From Actinomycetota bacterium (lineage in GTDB: Bacteria; Actinomycetota; Actinomycetes; Actinomycetales; Dermatophilaceae), in assembly GCA_020161845.1 (NCBI GenBank), contig JAIUNK010000007.1, positions 62,001-126,000 on the forward strand: a stretch of 64,000 nt of DNA, written 5' to 3'. A program made the translations under genes and the position numbers. The notes below the pieces were generated by a model, which saw only the letters and a program-made list of their open reading frames with translations, did no database searches and was not told the DNA's origin. Of this stretch, positions 35,296 to 44,815 are shown piece by piece. The stretch's first letter is position 1; each line of letters begins with the position of its first letter.

Positions 35296-36627
35296 TCAGC
35301 GGCCCCCCGCCACCAGCTTCTCCACGCCGAGATAGGGCTGCAGCGCCGCGGGCACCGTCACCGACCCGTCGGCGTTCTGGTGATTCTCCACCAGCGCGAC
35401 CAGCCAGCGCGGCGAGGTCGCCAGGGTCCCGTTCAGGGTCGCGACGATCTCGGTGCGCCCGTCGCGCTTCTCCCGGGTGCCCAGCCGGCGTGCCTGGAAC
35501 GTCGTGCAGTTCGACGTCGAGGTGACCTCCCGGTACTTCTCCTGCGTCGGCACCCACGCCTCGCAGTCGAATTTGCGCGCCGCCGGCCCGCCGAGGTCGC
35601 CGGCCGCGACGTCGATGACCCGATAGGGCACCTCCATCAGATCCAGCATCGCCTTCTCGAAGCCGAGCAGCCGGGCGTGTTCGGCCTCCGCATCCTCGGG
35701 GCGGCAGTAGACGAACATCTCCACCTTCTGGAACTGGTGGACCCGGATGATGCCGCGGGTGTCCTTGCCGTAGCTGCCCGCCTCGCGCCGGTAGCAGGTC
35801 GACTGCGCGCAATACCGCTTCGGCCCGCCGCTCAGGTCGAGGATCTCGTCCGCGTGGAAACCGGCCAGCGCCACCTCCGACGTACCGGTCAGGAACAGGT
35901 CGTCCGCGTCGAGGTGGTAGACCTCCTCCTCGTGGGCGTCGATGAAGCCCGCGCCGGCCATCGTGGGGCGGTTGACGAGCGTGGGTACGGCGAGTTGGGT
36001 GAACCCGTTGTCGTACGCCGTGGCCAGCGCCAGGTTCATCAGGGCCGACTCCAGGCGCGCGCCCTGTCCGACCAGGTAATAGAACCGCGACTCGGCGACC
36101 TTAACGCCGCGGGCCATGTCGACCGCGCCGAGGCCCTCCAGGATCTCCAGGTGGTCCCTCGGGGCGAAGCCGTCGGCTGCGAAGTCCCGGGGCGTCCCGC
36201 GCGTCTCCAGCACGACGAAGTCGTCCTCGCCCCCGGCGGGCACCCCGTCGATGATGACATTCCCGACCCGACGCATCAGCGCGCCCAGCTGCGTGTCCGC
36301 CTCTGCCGCCTGCGCCTCCAGCGACTTCACCCGGTCCGACAGCTCCCCCGCGAACCGGCGGGCGGCGTTGGCCGTGCCCTCCAGCCGGGCCAGCACGTCG
36401 GCCGGCTCGCCGGCCTTCTTGGCCGCCTGGAATTGGCCCATCGCCGCGCCGACGTCCCGGCTGGTGGCCTTCTGTTCGGCGCGCCGCTGTTCGAACTCGG
36501 CCAACGATTCCCGGCGCCGCTTGTCGGCATCAAGGATCGCATCGACGAGTCCGGCGTCCTCCCCCCGCGCCACCTGCGAGGCGCGCACCGCGTCCGGATG
36601 GTCCCGCAACCACTTGATGTCGATCAC
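35296..36627 (-). CDS. serS: Serine--tRNA ligase
   Basis: 443 residues from GTG 36627 ([14 protein letters not shown]), the conserved N-terminus; longer in-frame extensions are not homologous. The N-terminal coiled-coil arm (about 28-100) binds the long variable arm of tRNA-Ser. Class II motifs are visible: [34 protein letters not shown] (motif 2) and [19 protein letters not shown] (motif 3). It charges tRNA-Ser and tRNA-Sec where present. The downstream gene starts 33 bp later on the same strand. Confidence 0.97.
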   Translation of the reverse strand: MIDIKWLRDHPDAVRASQVARGEDAGLVDAILDADKRRRESLAEFEQRRAEQKATSRDVGAAMGQFQAAKKAGEPADVLARLEGTANAARRFAGELSDRVKSLEAQAAEADTQLGALMRRVGNVIIDGVPAGGEDDFVVLETRGTPRDFAADGFAPRDHLEILEGLGAVDMARGVKVAESRFYYLVGQGARLESALMNLALATAYDNGFTQLAVPTLVNRPTMAGAGFIDAHEEEVYHLDADDLFLTGTSEVALAGFHADEILDLSGGPKRYCAQSTCYRREAGSYGKDTRGIIRVHQFQKVEMFVYCRPEDAEAEHARLLGFEKAMLDLMEVPYRVIDVAAGDLGGPAARKFDCEAWVPTQEKYREVTSTSNCTTFQARRLGTREKRDGRTEIVATLNGTLATSPRWLVALVENHQNADGSVTVPAALQPYLGVEKLVAGGR

Positions 36628-36733
36628 GCCCGCCAGCGTATCGGCGCCGCCCCACCTGACACGAATAGGTATGCCGGCCAACGCCGCCCGGGAGGCACGA
36701 TTGAAACGCCCCTGTTCAGGGTAGTTTCGGAGA

Positions 36734-37876
36734 GTGAATGACCCCAGCGGCCTGATCGCCATCGCCGTGCTCGTCATCGTGGTGATCGTCGTGGCCCTCG
36801 TGAGCACCCGCTCCGGAAGGCAGGTACCGGTGCCCATCAACACCCCGCCCCAAGAGCAGGCGCCCGGCGACGGCAAACTCGTCGCCGTCGTCGTCAACCC
36901 GACGAAGTTCGAGGACATGGACCAGGTCCGCCGGACCCTGGAGCGCGTCTGCGAGGAGCGCGGCTGGCAGCCGCCGCTGCTCATCGAGACCACCGAGGAG
37001 GACAACGGCACCGGCCAGGCGAAGGAGGCCATGGACAAGGGCGCCGACCTGGTCTGCGCCCTTGGTGGCGATGGCACGGTGCGGGCGGTGGCGGCCTCGC
37101 TGGTGAACTCCGGCACCCCGCTGGGGCTGTTGCCCGGCGGCACCGGCAACCTGCTGGCCCGCAACCTGGACCTGCCCATCGACGACATCGCCGAGGCGTT
37201 CCGGGTGGCCCTCGACGGCGATGATCGGGCCGTGGACGTGGGGCTCATCAACGTCGTCGTGCCGGGCAGCACCCAGGACCAGCCGAAGGACTACATTTTC
37301 CTGGTCATGGCGGGGGTCGGATTCGACGCCGACGTGATGGCGGAGGCGCCCGAGGACCTCAAGGCCCAGGTGGGCTGGGCGGCCTATCTGGTGTCCGGGG
37401 CCAAGAACCTCAGCGGGAAGCGGTTCGGGGCGCAGTTGTCCTTCGACGGCAAGCCGGCCACCCACCGCCGGATCCGTTCGATCATCGTCGGCAACTGCGG
37501 CCGGTTGCAGGGCGGGGTCGAGCTGCTGCCCGACGCGGAGATCGACGACGGCTCGCTGGACACGGTCGTGCTCTCCCCCAAGGGCGTCGTGGGGTGGGCG
37601 GGCGTGAGCGCCAGCATCCTGACAAAGCAGCGGCGCGGTCACCGGCAGGTCGAACACCACCGCTGCGAGAAGCTGACGGTGCGGTTGGGCGAGGGGCAGG
37701 AGGTCCAGCTGGACGGCGACCACATCGGTCCCGGCCTGGTCCTCACGTTCGCCGTGGCCCGGCACGCCCTCGTCGTCCGGGTCCTGCCCGCGGCGCCGGA
37801 GGCGACCAAGGCCGAGGCGCCGGAGGCGGCCGACGCGACCCAGGCCGCGGCAGAGGCGGCGGAGACCGACCGGTGA
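36734..37876 (+). CDS. Diacylglycerol kinase-family lipid kinase
   Basis: 380 residues, GTG. An N-terminal membrane helix ([19 protein letters not shown]) precedes the DAGK catalytic domain with VVVNPTKF, the nucleotide loop [12 protein letters not shown] (about residue 117) and [14 protein letters not shown]. The C-terminal lobe holds [18 protein letters not shown]. An Ala/Glu-rich tail follows. It phosphorylates diacylglycerol, a sphingoid base or a related lipid. It is translationally coupled to a PAP2 phosphatase gene, giving an opposed kinase/phosphatase pair for lipid phosphates. Confidence 0.93.
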   Translation: MNDPSGLIAIAVLVIVVIVVALVSTRSGRQVPVPINTPPQEQAPGDGKLVAVVVNPTKFEDMDQVRRTLERVCEERGWQPPLLIETTEEDNGTGQAKEAMDKGADLVCALGGDGTVRAVAASLVNSGTPLGLLPGGTGNLLARNLDLPIDDIAEAFRVALDGDDRAVDVGLINVVVPGSTQDQPKDYIFLVMAGVGFDADVMAEAPEDLKAQVGWAAYLVSGAKNLSGKRFGAQLSFDGKPATHRRIRSIIVGNCGRLQGGVELLPDAEIDDGSLDTVVLSPKGVVGWAGVSASILTKQRRGHRQVEHHRCEKLTVRLGEGQEVQLDGDHIGPGLVLTFAVARHALVVRVLPAAPEATKAEAPEAADATQAAAEAAETDR

Positions 37877-38694
37877 CGGCGGAGGGTTTCGACGCCGGCG
37901 CCCGCGGTCCCGAGGAGATCCGGCGGGCCGCGGCCGAGCCGACCGAGACCGCCCATTCCGTCGCCGCCCCGACCCGCGGGGCGCGCTGGCGCTCGCTGGT
38001 GGTGGCGGCCGCACCTCGGCTCGGCCGGGGCCTGGTCACCGCGGCGATCACCTGCCTGCCGGTGGGGGTGCTCGCGGCGATCGTCACGCGCCAATGGGAT
38101 CCGCTGATCGCCCTGGACAACGACTTGATCCGGCAGGCCACCGATGTCACCCGCACCAGCGACGGCTTCCGGTCGGCGCTGATCGCGTGGCAGGAGGCCT
38201 TCGTGCCGCAGCATGTCTACCTGCTGGCGGTGCCCGCCGTGATCTGGACCTGGCGCAGCGGTCTGCGCGCCCGGGCGCTGTGGGGCCTGGTCACGATGCT
38301 CATCGGGTGGAACCTCGGCCTGCAGGTCAAGCTGATCGTGGAGCGGGCGCGGCCCGTGTATGACGACCCGGTCAGCTCCGCGCCCGGGTTCAGCTTCCCC
38401 TCCGGGCATGCGTTCAACGCGGCCATGGCGACCTGCACGGTTCTGGTGATGCTGTGGCCCCTGCTCGCGCGGCAGCCGAGCGTGGTGCGCGCCGTGGCCA
38501 TCGGCAGTGGCGCCACGTTCGTGGTGCTCACCGCCCTGGACCGGGTCTTCCTCGGCGTCCACTTCCCCTCCGACGTGACCGCCGGGATCCTGCTCGCGGC
38601 CGGCCTGGTCACGGCGTCGTACGCCGGGTTCGCCCACCGTCCCTCGCCCGCACCCGCGCCGGAGCCCTCCCCCCGGCCCGCACCCACCGCCTGA
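37873..38694 (+). CDS. PAP2-family phosphatase
   Basis: 273 residues from GTG 37873, fixed by the GTGA overlap. The three phosphatase motifs are present: KLIVERARP, FSFPSGHAFN and DRVFLGVHFPSDV, separated by membrane helices. The catalytic His residues face outside the membrane in this family. Likely substrates are phosphatidic acid or undecaprenyl pyrophosphate. An N-terminal tail (about 45 residues) and a Pro/Ala-rich C-terminus are low complexity. Confidence 0.93.
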   Translation: MTAEGFDAGARGPEEIRRAAAEPTETAHSVAAPTRGARWRSLVVAAAPRLGRGLVTAAITCLPVGVLAAIVTRQWDPLIALDNDLIRQATDVTRTSDGFRSALIAWQEAFVPQHVYLLAVPAVIWTWRSGLRARALWGLVTMLIGWNLGLQVKLIVERARPVYDDPVSSAPGFSFPSGHAFNAAMATCTVLVMLWPLLARQPSVVRAVAIGSGATFVVLTALDRVFLGVHFPSDVTAGILLAAGLVTASYAGFAHRPSPAPAPEPSPRPAPTA

Positions 38695-38737
38695 CGGCAT
38701 CGCCGGGCCCGTCGAGGGACCGGGAGAAGGAGACCCC

Positions 38738-39487
38738 ATGCAGTCGAGCCCATCGCACGATCCGCACGGCGCCACCGAGCCGCATCCCACGATCGGGGAC
38801 GTGGCTCGGTCCCTGCTCCGGCGGGCGGTCCTGCCCGGCCTGATCGCGGCGGTGGTGCTGTTCGTGATCGGCCTGCTCATCGTTCAGGTGCTGGACGGGT
38901 TGCCCGCCGAGGACGAGTTCAGCCGTCAGGTGGCGGCAGGGCGTACGCCCCTGATGGACCAGGTCACGCACGTCTGGTCCACCTCGACGGACACCTTCGT
39001 CGCGATCGGCTTGGGCATCACCTACTCCCTGCTCGTCTGGGTGCTGACGAAGAAGTGGTGGATCGCGCTCGCGCCGATCTCCGCACTGACGCTGGAGTCC
39101 TCGATCTTCGTGCCGGTCACCAACCTCACCGGTCGGCCGCGCCCGCCGAAGGAGCTGCACATGGACGCGGCACCGCCCACGTCCAGCTACCCGAGCGGGC
39201 ACACCGCCGCGGCGTTCGCCCTCTATTGGACCCTGGCGCTGCTGGCCCAACGGATCCCCCATCGGGGGCTGCGGATCGGCGTGCAGACGGTGTGCCTGAT
39301 CTGGCCGTTCCTGGTGGCGTATGCGCGGGAGTACCGCGCGATGCACCACGTCTCCGACATCGTCATCGGCGCGCTGCTGGGCATCTGGTGCGCCTGGACG
39401 ATCGCGCATGCGATCCCCGGTGCGTGGCCGTTCGGCCGCACCAAGGCCGACGAGCAGATCCTGACCGGGTCGACCGCGAGCCGCTGA
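38738..39487 (+). CDS. PAP2-family phosphatase, second copy
   Basis: 249 residues, ATG with gggagaaggaga upstream. Motifs are LTGRPRPPKEL, TSSYPSGHTAAAF and REYRAMHHVSDIVIG, in a six-helix layout. It is clearly related to but diverged from the preceding gene, with which it is probably cotranscribed (43 bp gap). A short hairpin (ggccggt-ag-accggcc) and a longer inverted repeat follow. Confidence 0.92.
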   Translation: MQSSPSHDPHGATEPHPTIGDVARSLLRRAVLPGLIAAVVLFVIGLLIVQVLDGLPAEDEFSRQVAAGRTPLMDQVTHVWSTSTDTFVAIGLGITYSLLVWVLTKKWWIALAPISALTLESSIFVPVTNLTGRPRPPKELHMDAAPPTSSYPSGHTAAAFALYWTLALLAQRIPHRGLRIGVQTVCLIWPFLVAYAREYRAMHHVSDIVIGALLGIWCAWTIAHAIPGAWPFGRTKADEQILTGSTASR

Positions 39488-39528
39488 CGGTTGCTGGACA
39501 CGGCGTTGATCACCGGCCGGTAGACCGG

Positions 39529-39613
39529 CCCAAACCGATATCGCAATGACTCGCCAGCAGAAGGCGACCAGGCCGAATACCGAGAGCAACGGTCATTGCG
39601 ATATCGGTTCGGG
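39529..39613. repeat. 22-bp inverted repeat with a 41-nt spacer between convergent genes
   Basis: Arms 39529-39550 and 39592-39613 are inverse copies with one mismatch; the core aaccgatatcgcaatga is perfect. The arms are notably AT-richer than the surroundings. Candidates are a bidirectional terminator, a small structured RNA or the remains of a MITE-like element. Confidence 0.75.
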
Positions 39614-39646
39614 CGTCCCTCTCGGCAGCCCGAGGCACGGGGGAGC

Positions 39647-41239
39647 TCAGCCCGCGGCGATCGTGGCCAGGTCGGCCTCCGGGGTGGAGATCGGCCGGAT
39701 CCCGAACTGCTGCACCAGCACATCGAGCACGTCCGGGGAGACGAACGCCGGCAGCGACGGGCCGAGGTAGATGTTCTTCACCCCCAGCGACAACAGGGAC
39801 AGCAGGACGCAGACGGCCTTCTGCTCATACCAGCTCAGCACCAGCGTGAGCGGCAGGTCGTTGATGCCACAGCCGAAGACGTCTGCGAGGGCGCCAGCCA
39901 CCTTCACGGCGGAATAGGCGTCGTTGCACTGGCCCATGTCCATGATCCGCGGGAACGGACCGATCTGGCCGAGGTCGAGGTCGTTGAACCGGTACTTGCC
40001 GCAGGCCAGCGTCAGCACCAGGGAATCGGCCGGGGTCTGCTCGACGAGGTTGGTGTAGTAGTCGCGCCCGTGCTCGCGGCCGTCGCAGCCGCCCACCAGG
40101 TAGAGGTGCTTGACCAGACCGTCCTTGATGGCGGCGACGACCTGGTCGGCGACGCTGAGCACGGCCGCGTGGCCGAACCCGGTCATCAGCTGCGAGCCGC
40201 CGTTGAGGCCGGTGAAGGACGTCGTCTCGGCGTAGCCGCCCAGCTCCTTGGCCCGCGCGATCACCGGTCCGAAGTCCTTGTGCCCGGAGGCGTCGGCGGG
40301 GATGTGCGCCAGGCCCGGGTATTCGACGACCGAGGTGGTGAAGACGTTGCTGGCGTAACTGTGCTTCGGCGGCATGAGGCAGTTCGTCGTGAACAGGAAC
40401 GCGCCGGGGACGCCCTTGAACTCCTTCTGCTGGTTCTGCCAGGCCGTGCCGAAGTTGCCCTTGAGCATCGAGTACTTCTTCAGCTCCGGGTAGGCGTGCC
40501 CCGGCAGCATCTCGCCGTGGGTGTAGATGGCGACACCCTCCGGCTCGCACTGCTCCAGCAGCATCTTCAGATCGTGCAGGTCGTGGCCGGTGACGACGAT
40601 GAACGGGCCGGGCTCGACGGCCATGCCGACGGCGGTGGGCACCGGGTGGCCGTAGCTGCCCGTGTTGGCCCGGTCGAGCAGTTCCATGCAGGCGAAGTTG
40701 TCCATGCCGAAGTCGTGCACGAGGCCGAGCCACTCTTCGACCGAGTGGTGCTTGCCGGCCTCGGCGAGGTGCCGCACCAGCGCCTTCTCGACGAGCGCGT
40801 CGCGGTAGCCGAGCACGTAGGCGTGGTGCGCGTACGCCGCCATCCCGCGCAGGCCCAGCACGATCAGGCTGCGGCAGGAGCCCTCGACGTCGGCCTTGCC
40901 GAAGATGTCGCCGGGGCCGGGGACGGCCTCCAGGGTCAGCGCGGCGGCGGCCGCCGATCCACCGATCGCGAGCCGGGCCGCCTCGACGCGGGCCGCGAGC
41001 TCGGCCGAGTTCTCGGCGCCGAAGCTGACGTTGGTGACGGTGGTGAACAGGCCCTCCATGATGAGCACGACCTGATCGGTGGTGGGCTCGGCGCCGGTGG
41101 CGGCAATGGCCGTGGCCAGGCGCATCACTTCGTAGGTCAGCTCGTCCTGGGCCGCCGCGGTGGCGGGCAGCTTGCCGCAGGTGCCCTTGGTCACGCAGCC
41201 GGTCCCGTGGGCGGTCTGCTCGCACTGATAACAGAACAT
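39647..41239 (-). CDS. hcp: Hydroxylamine reductase / hybrid cluster protein
   Basis: 530 residues from ATG 41239, chosen because aaggagcg lies 8 bases upstream and MFCYQCEQTA is the conserved start. The N-terminal iron-sulfur Cys set is CYQCEQTAHGTGCVTKGTCG. Later ligands of the hybrid Fe-S-O cluster lie in TTNCLMPPKHSY, LVGGCDGREHG, LTLACGKYRF and MGQCNDAYSA. The protein reduces NO or hydroxylamine and detoxifies nitrosative stress under low oxygen. No hcr reductase gene is adjacent. Hcp is unusual in aerobic actinomycetes. Confidence 0.95.
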   Translation of the reverse strand: MFCYQCEQTAHGTGCVTKGTCGKLPATAAAQDELTYEVMRLATAIAATGAEPTTDQVVLIMEGLFTTVTNVSFGAENSAELAARVEAARLAIGGSAAAAALTLEAVPGPGDIFGKADVEGSCRSLIVLGLRGMAAYAHHAYVLGYRDALVEKALVRHLAEAGKHHSVEEWLGLVHDFGMDNFACMELLDRANTGSYGHPVPTAVGMAVEPGPFIVVTGHDLHDLKMLLEQCEPEGVAIYTHGEMLPGHAYPELKKYSMLKGNFGTAWQNQQKEFKGVPGAFLFTTNCLMPPKHSYASNVFTTSVVEYPGLAHIPADASGHKDFGPVIARAKELGGYAETTSFTGLNGGSQLMTGFGHAAVLSVADQVVAAIKDGLVKHLYLVGGCDGREHGRDYYTNLVEQTPADSLVLTLACGKYRFNDLDLGQIGPFPRIMDMGQCNDAYSAVKVAGALADVFGCGINDLPLTLVLSWYEQKAVCVLLSLLSLGVKNIYLGPSLPAFVSPDVLDVLVQQFGIRPISTPEADLATIAAG

Positions 41240-41460
41240 GCGCGTGCGCTCCTTCATGGCGTTGATCCCGTGTTCACCCCACACCCTAGCCCGTATTCGG
41301 ACTATTTAGAGGACGTCTGGATGCGACCTGCGGCACAGCCTGGCGCGCGTCGCCGCGGGGGCACCTCCGCCGCATCACCGCAGCATGGAGGCGCTATTAC
41401 CAGGACACGGGCGGCATCGCCAGGCCCAAGGTCCTGTCCTGGCCGGCGAATAAAAAGGAA

Positions 41461-42408
41461 CTACCGCAACGTGAGCTGGCGACTCAGCAGACCGTTCTTC
41501 GCGCGGCGCTCCTGCGAGGTCAGCGGCGCGTCGGTGAGTGCGGCGGTCAGGGCCGCGGCGAGGGTGGCCAGCGGGTCCTCGTAGTCTCCCGCCGTCCGCG
41601 CCGGGTCCAGATCCCAGACCGGGCACAGCAGGCCGCCGGCACGGAACGCGCCCAGGAGCCGGGTGTGCTCGCCGAGGGAGTCGGTGCCCGCGGCGTGCAG
41701 CCGGGCCAGCGCGTCGATGGCGGCGTCCTCGTCGTGCGGCAGGATCCACCGCAGGTGGGTGCGCTCACCGACGCGACACCAGTACGCCGAGTCGGCTGCG
41801 GCCATCTTCGTCGTCGGGATGATCGCCGCGTTGGCCTCCTCCAGCGAAGCCTTCGCCTCGCCCTCCAGGGTGGTGTCCGGGGCGATCCAGAAGCCGAAGT
41901 CGTCGTGCACGGTGACGGCGAGGTCGCCGTCCGGGGCGATGAGGTCCTGCAGCCGCGGGGTCTGCGCGGTCGCGGGAGGCAGTCCGGCGACGGGGGTTCC
42001 GGGCTCGGCAGCCAGCACCGCGAGCAGGGCCTGCGCGACGTCGCGGGACGGGTCGCCTCCCGACTGCACGGTCTGCAGGGCGACGAGGGCGGCCCCGTCG
42101 GCTCGCCGCATCCCCGGCCAGGCCATCGGCAGCACGGTGGCGACGGTCACCTCGGCGGGCGCGTCGGCGGGCACGCCGGGCGCGTCCGGTCGGATCGCCA
42201 GGGTCGCGGTCGCGGCGGGGACGATCTCGCGCATCGCGACCCAGTCGCTCTCCGCGGGCAGACCGTGGAACGGGCGCGCGACGTACGGCGCCGGGATCGC
42301 CTTGGTGCCGCGCGTGCCGCGCGTGCCCTGCGCGCCCTGCGCGCCAAGCGCAACCTGCGTGTCTTGCGCGACCTGCGCCTGGCGTTTCCTGCGGGATGCC
42401 TTGCCCAT
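41461..42408 (-). CDS. DUF5926 family protein
   Basis: 315 residues from ATG 42408 (MGKASRRKRQA), the conserved family start. The N-terminus is followed by a repeat-expanded Gln/Gly/Thr segment (about 10-35), then VARPFHGLPAESDWVAMREIVPAATATL, the core DUF5926 signature. No catalytic motif is recognised; the family is restricted to actinobacteria and lacks a known role. The 221-bp spacer upstream (41240-41460), before hcp, shows no gene. Confidence 0.85.
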   Translation of the reverse strand: MGKASRRKRQAQVAQDTQVALGAQGAQGTRGTRGTKAIPAPYVARPFHGLPAESDWVAMREIVPAATATLAIRPDAPGVPADAPAEVTVATVLPMAWPGMRRADGAALVALQTVQSGGDPSRDVAQALLAVLAAEPGTPVAGLPPATAQTPRLQDLIAPDGDLAVTVHDDFGFWIAPDTTLEGEAKASLEEANAAIIPTTKMAAADSAYWCRVGERTHLRWILPHDEDAAIDALARLHAAGTDSLGEHTRLLGAFRAGGLLCPVWDLDPARTAGDYEDPLATLAAALTAALTDAPLTSQERRAKNGLLSRQLTLR

Positions 42409-42437
42409 GCGCGCCACCCTAACGGGCGCAGTCCTGG

Positions 42438-43085
42438 TCAGACTCGTCTGGAGTGGTAGGCCCACATCGCGATCTCGACTCGGTTGCGGACCCCGAGCTT
42501 GGCCATCAGCGAGGCGACATGGCTCTTGACGGTGCTCAGCCCGATGAAGAGCTCCGCAGCGATCTCGGCATTGGTACGGCCTCGGGCGAGCAGAGCAAGC
42601 ACCTCCTCCTCACGCTCGGTCAGGGGATCGACGGGCTGAGCAGGGGTCTCGGGCGCGTGGTCGACCAAGGTCGCCAGCAGCCGTCGCGTCACATTGGGCG
42701 CGATCAGCGCGTCCCCGTTCGCGGCGGCGTGCACGGCCTGGACCAGCAGGTCCGGTCCTGCGTCCTTGAGCAGGAATCCGCGAGCGCCGGCGCGCAGGGC
42801 ACCGAGGACGTACTCATCCAGGTCGAAGGTGGTGATGACCACGACCGCCATCGGGTCCGCCACGTCCGGACCCGCGAGTCGGCGCGTCACTTCGATCCCG
42901 TCGAGCCCGGGCATGCGGATGTCGACGAGCACGACGTCCGGACGCAGCCGGGTGACCACGTCGATGGCCTGTCGGCCGTCCACGGCCTCCCCGATGACGT
43001 CGATATCGGGTTGGGCGCTGAGGATCATCACGAGCCCGATTCGCACCAGGTCCTGGTCGTCAGCGACGACGACACGGATGCTCAT
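42438..43085 (-). CDS. NarL-type response regulator
   Basis: 215 residues from ATG 43085, fixed by ATGA overlap with the kinase. Receiver: VVVADDQDLVRIG, phospho-Asp in VVLVDIRMPGLDG, Lys in FLLKDAGP. DNA-binding HTH: PLTEREEEVLALLARGRTNAEIAAEL. It is the output partner of the overlapping kinase. A DUF6326 membrane protein heads the operon. Confidence 0.94.
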   Translation of the reverse strand: MSIRVVVADDQDLVRIGLVMILSAQPDIDVIGEAVDGRQAIDVVTRLRPDVVLVDIRMPGLDGIEVTRRLAGPDVADPMAVVVITTFDLDEYVLGALRAGARGFLLKDAGPDLLVQAVHAAANGDALIAPNVTRRLLATLVDHAPETPAQPVDPLTEREEEVLALLARGRTNAEIAAELFIGLSTVKSHVASLMAKLGVRNRVEIAMWAYHSRRV

Positions 43086-44221
43086 CGCGAAACCCGAACG
43101 GGGAGAACAGCCTCCACGACCCAACCACCGTGCAGCGCCGGGCCGGCGTGGAAGGAACCGCCCAGCAGGTGGACGCGCTCGGCCATGCCGGTCAATCCGA
43201 ATCCAGCGGGTGCCCCCGGCCCCGCTGGGGTGAGGCCATCGTCGGTCACGCGCAGCCTGACGTCGTCGGCCACGCGGCAGACGTCGATTCCGACATGAGT
43301 CGCACGGCGCGCGTGGCGGACCGCATTGGTCAGTGCCTCCTGCGCGATCCGGTAGACCGCAGCGTCCACGGGTCCGGGCAGCCCCGTGACGGCCTCGTCG
43401 ACCGAGACGTCCACCACCGGGGTGGCGTCCGCGCGCGCCAGCGTGCGGAGGTCGGCGACCCCTGGCCGCGGCGCGTAGGCGTCCCAACCCTCCTCCCGGA
43501 GCACGCGCACCATGGCTCGCATCTCCGCGAGGGTGCGCACCGCCTCGGCCTCGATCGTGGCAAGCACCACCGCCGCCTGCGCGGGCTGGGCGCGGACGAC
43601 CACGCCGCCGGCCTGGGCCTGAACGGCGATGGCGGAGATGTGGTGAGCGACCGTGTCGTGCAACTCGCGCGCGAGAGCGAGCCGCTCCGCATTGCGGATC
43701 TCGCGCCGCTGACGCTGCCAGAGGTCGGCGCGGGCGCGGAATATCGCTGCGAGAGAGACGACGAGCAGCAGCAAGAGGCTGCCGCCGATGATCTCCGCCA
43801 GGTCCGCTGCCGCCGCATCCATGCCGAGCGCCACCACGGCGGCAACGCACGGCAGGCCCACGGCGATCTCTCGGCCCGAGCCCCAGCGGGCCAAGGAGTA
43901 CAGCAGGATCAGGACGACCATCATTGAGGAGGGACCGAGGTCCGCGGCGTCGGTGACCAGCTGGATCACGGAGAGCAGCCCCGCGACGCCGAAGCCGAGC
44001 AGACAGGTCGTGAGCGGGTGCTGCCGGCGCCACAGGAGGACCGGCATCACGATCATGGCCAGCAGGGTGACGTAGGGCTGTCCGGCGAAACCCGGGCGGG
44101 CGATACCCTCCAGCACTGCGGCAGCCTCGAACCCGCCGACGAGAACCCAGTCCGCACGGCCCACCGGCGGGACGCCGACGGGCCGTGGCTCGCGCCAGAT
44201 GGCGCGCCAGAGGGCTCTCAC
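43082..44221 (-). CDS. Sensor histidine kinase, HisKA_3 type
   Basis: 379 residues from GTG 44221, overlapping the upstream stop by four bases. Several membrane helices (about 25-160) precede a phospho-acceptor block LALARELHDTVAHHISAIAVQ and an ATPase domain with YRIAQEALTNAVRHAR and GFGLTGMAERVHLLG. The sensor part lacks a large outer domain, which suggests it senses something in or at the membrane. Confidence 0.93.
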   Translation of the reverse strand: MRALWRAIWREPRPVGVPPVGRADWVLVGGFEAAAVLEGIARPGFAGQPYVTLLAMIVMPVLLWRRQHPLTTCLLGFGVAGLLSVIQLVTDAADLGPSSMMVVLILLYSLARWGSGREIAVGLPCVAAVVALGMDAAAADLAEIIGGSLLLLLVVSLAAIFRARADLWQRQRREIRNAERLALARELHDTVAHHISAIAVQAQAGGVVVRAQPAQAAVVLATIEAEAVRTLAEMRAMVRVLREEGWDAYAPRPGVADLRTLARADATPVVDVSVDEAVTGLPGPVDAAVYRIAQEALTNAVRHARRATHVGIDVCRVADDVRLRVTDDGLTPAGPGAPAGFGLTGMAERVHLLGGSFHAGPALHGGWVVEAVLPVRVSR

Positions 44222-44673
44222 ATCTTCAGGCTAGGGATCGCCCGTGTGCGGGGCCAGGTCCAGGCCGAGCGAAGGATCCACGCCAGGATCACCAGCTCGA
44301 GCGCGAGTCCCAGACCGTAGTAGAACGGCCACTCGCCGCCGGCCAGGTTGAACGACATCCAGGGAATGAGCAGGGCCGCTACCGCGAGGTTGGTGGTGCG
44401 GTTGGCGCCCGCGGGCAGCGTCGCCGAGAGCAGGATCATCATGGTCGGGACTGCCGACGCTGCCAGCGCGATGACGAAGAAGACCTGGCTGATGTCGAAC
44501 GTGTGGACCTTCCCCGCGAGGATGCCCTCGACGGCGCCCGGCTTGTAGAAGCCGAGCACGTCGACATAGATGTAGAGGCACATGAAGCTGATCCAGGCCG
44601 CGGAGAGCTTCAACGGGAGCGGGACCTTCTGGTCCGGGTGGGTCGTCGGGACAGCTGCTGTCTGCGTGGTCAT
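44218..44673 (-). CDS. DUF6326-like membrane protein
   Basis: 151 residues from ATG 44673, with aagga about 9 bases upstream. Four hydrophobic helices are visible (AAWISFMCLYIYVDVLGF; VFFVIALAASAVPTMMILLS; TNLAVAALLIPWM; FYYGLGLALELVILAWIL). It resembles the small DUF6326 family. The position at the head of a kinase/regulator operon with four-base coupling suggests an accessory sensor or regulated target; this is inferred. Confidence 0.8.
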   Translation of the reverse strand: MTTQTAAVPTTHPDQKVPLPLKLSAAWISFMCLYIYVDVLGFYKPGAVEGILAGKVHTFDISQVFFVIALAASAVPTMMILLSATLPAGANRTTNLAVAALLIPWMSFNLAGGEWPFYYGLGLALELVILAWILRSAWTWPRTRAIPSLKM

Positions 44674-44729
44674 CAGGCGAATCCTTCGTGAGGCGAGGAA
44701 CGGGTGTTCCACCACGATGACCGACATCA

Positions 44730-44753
44730 GCTGCGGGCTCATCAGCCCGCAGC
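44730..44753. terminator. 10-bp perfect hairpin
   Basis: gctgcgggct (44730-44739) pairs with agcccgcagc (44744-44753) around catc. It lies in the spacer between the RsbW-like gene and the DUF6326 operon on the minus strand. Possibly a second terminator behind the one at 44768. Confidence 0.5.
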
Positions 44754-44767
44754 CTCCACCTGAACCC

Positions 44768-44801
44768 GCCGAAAGGACGTCCGCAGGGTCATCCTTTCGG
44801 C
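44768..44801 (-). terminator. Terminator-like hairpin after the RsbW-like gene
   Basis: gccgaaagga and tcctttcggc form a perfect 10-bp stem with a 14-nt loop, 15 bp beyond the stop at 44816. No T-run follows. Confidence 0.6.
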
Positions 44802-44815
44802 TCTGCCCGAACGGG

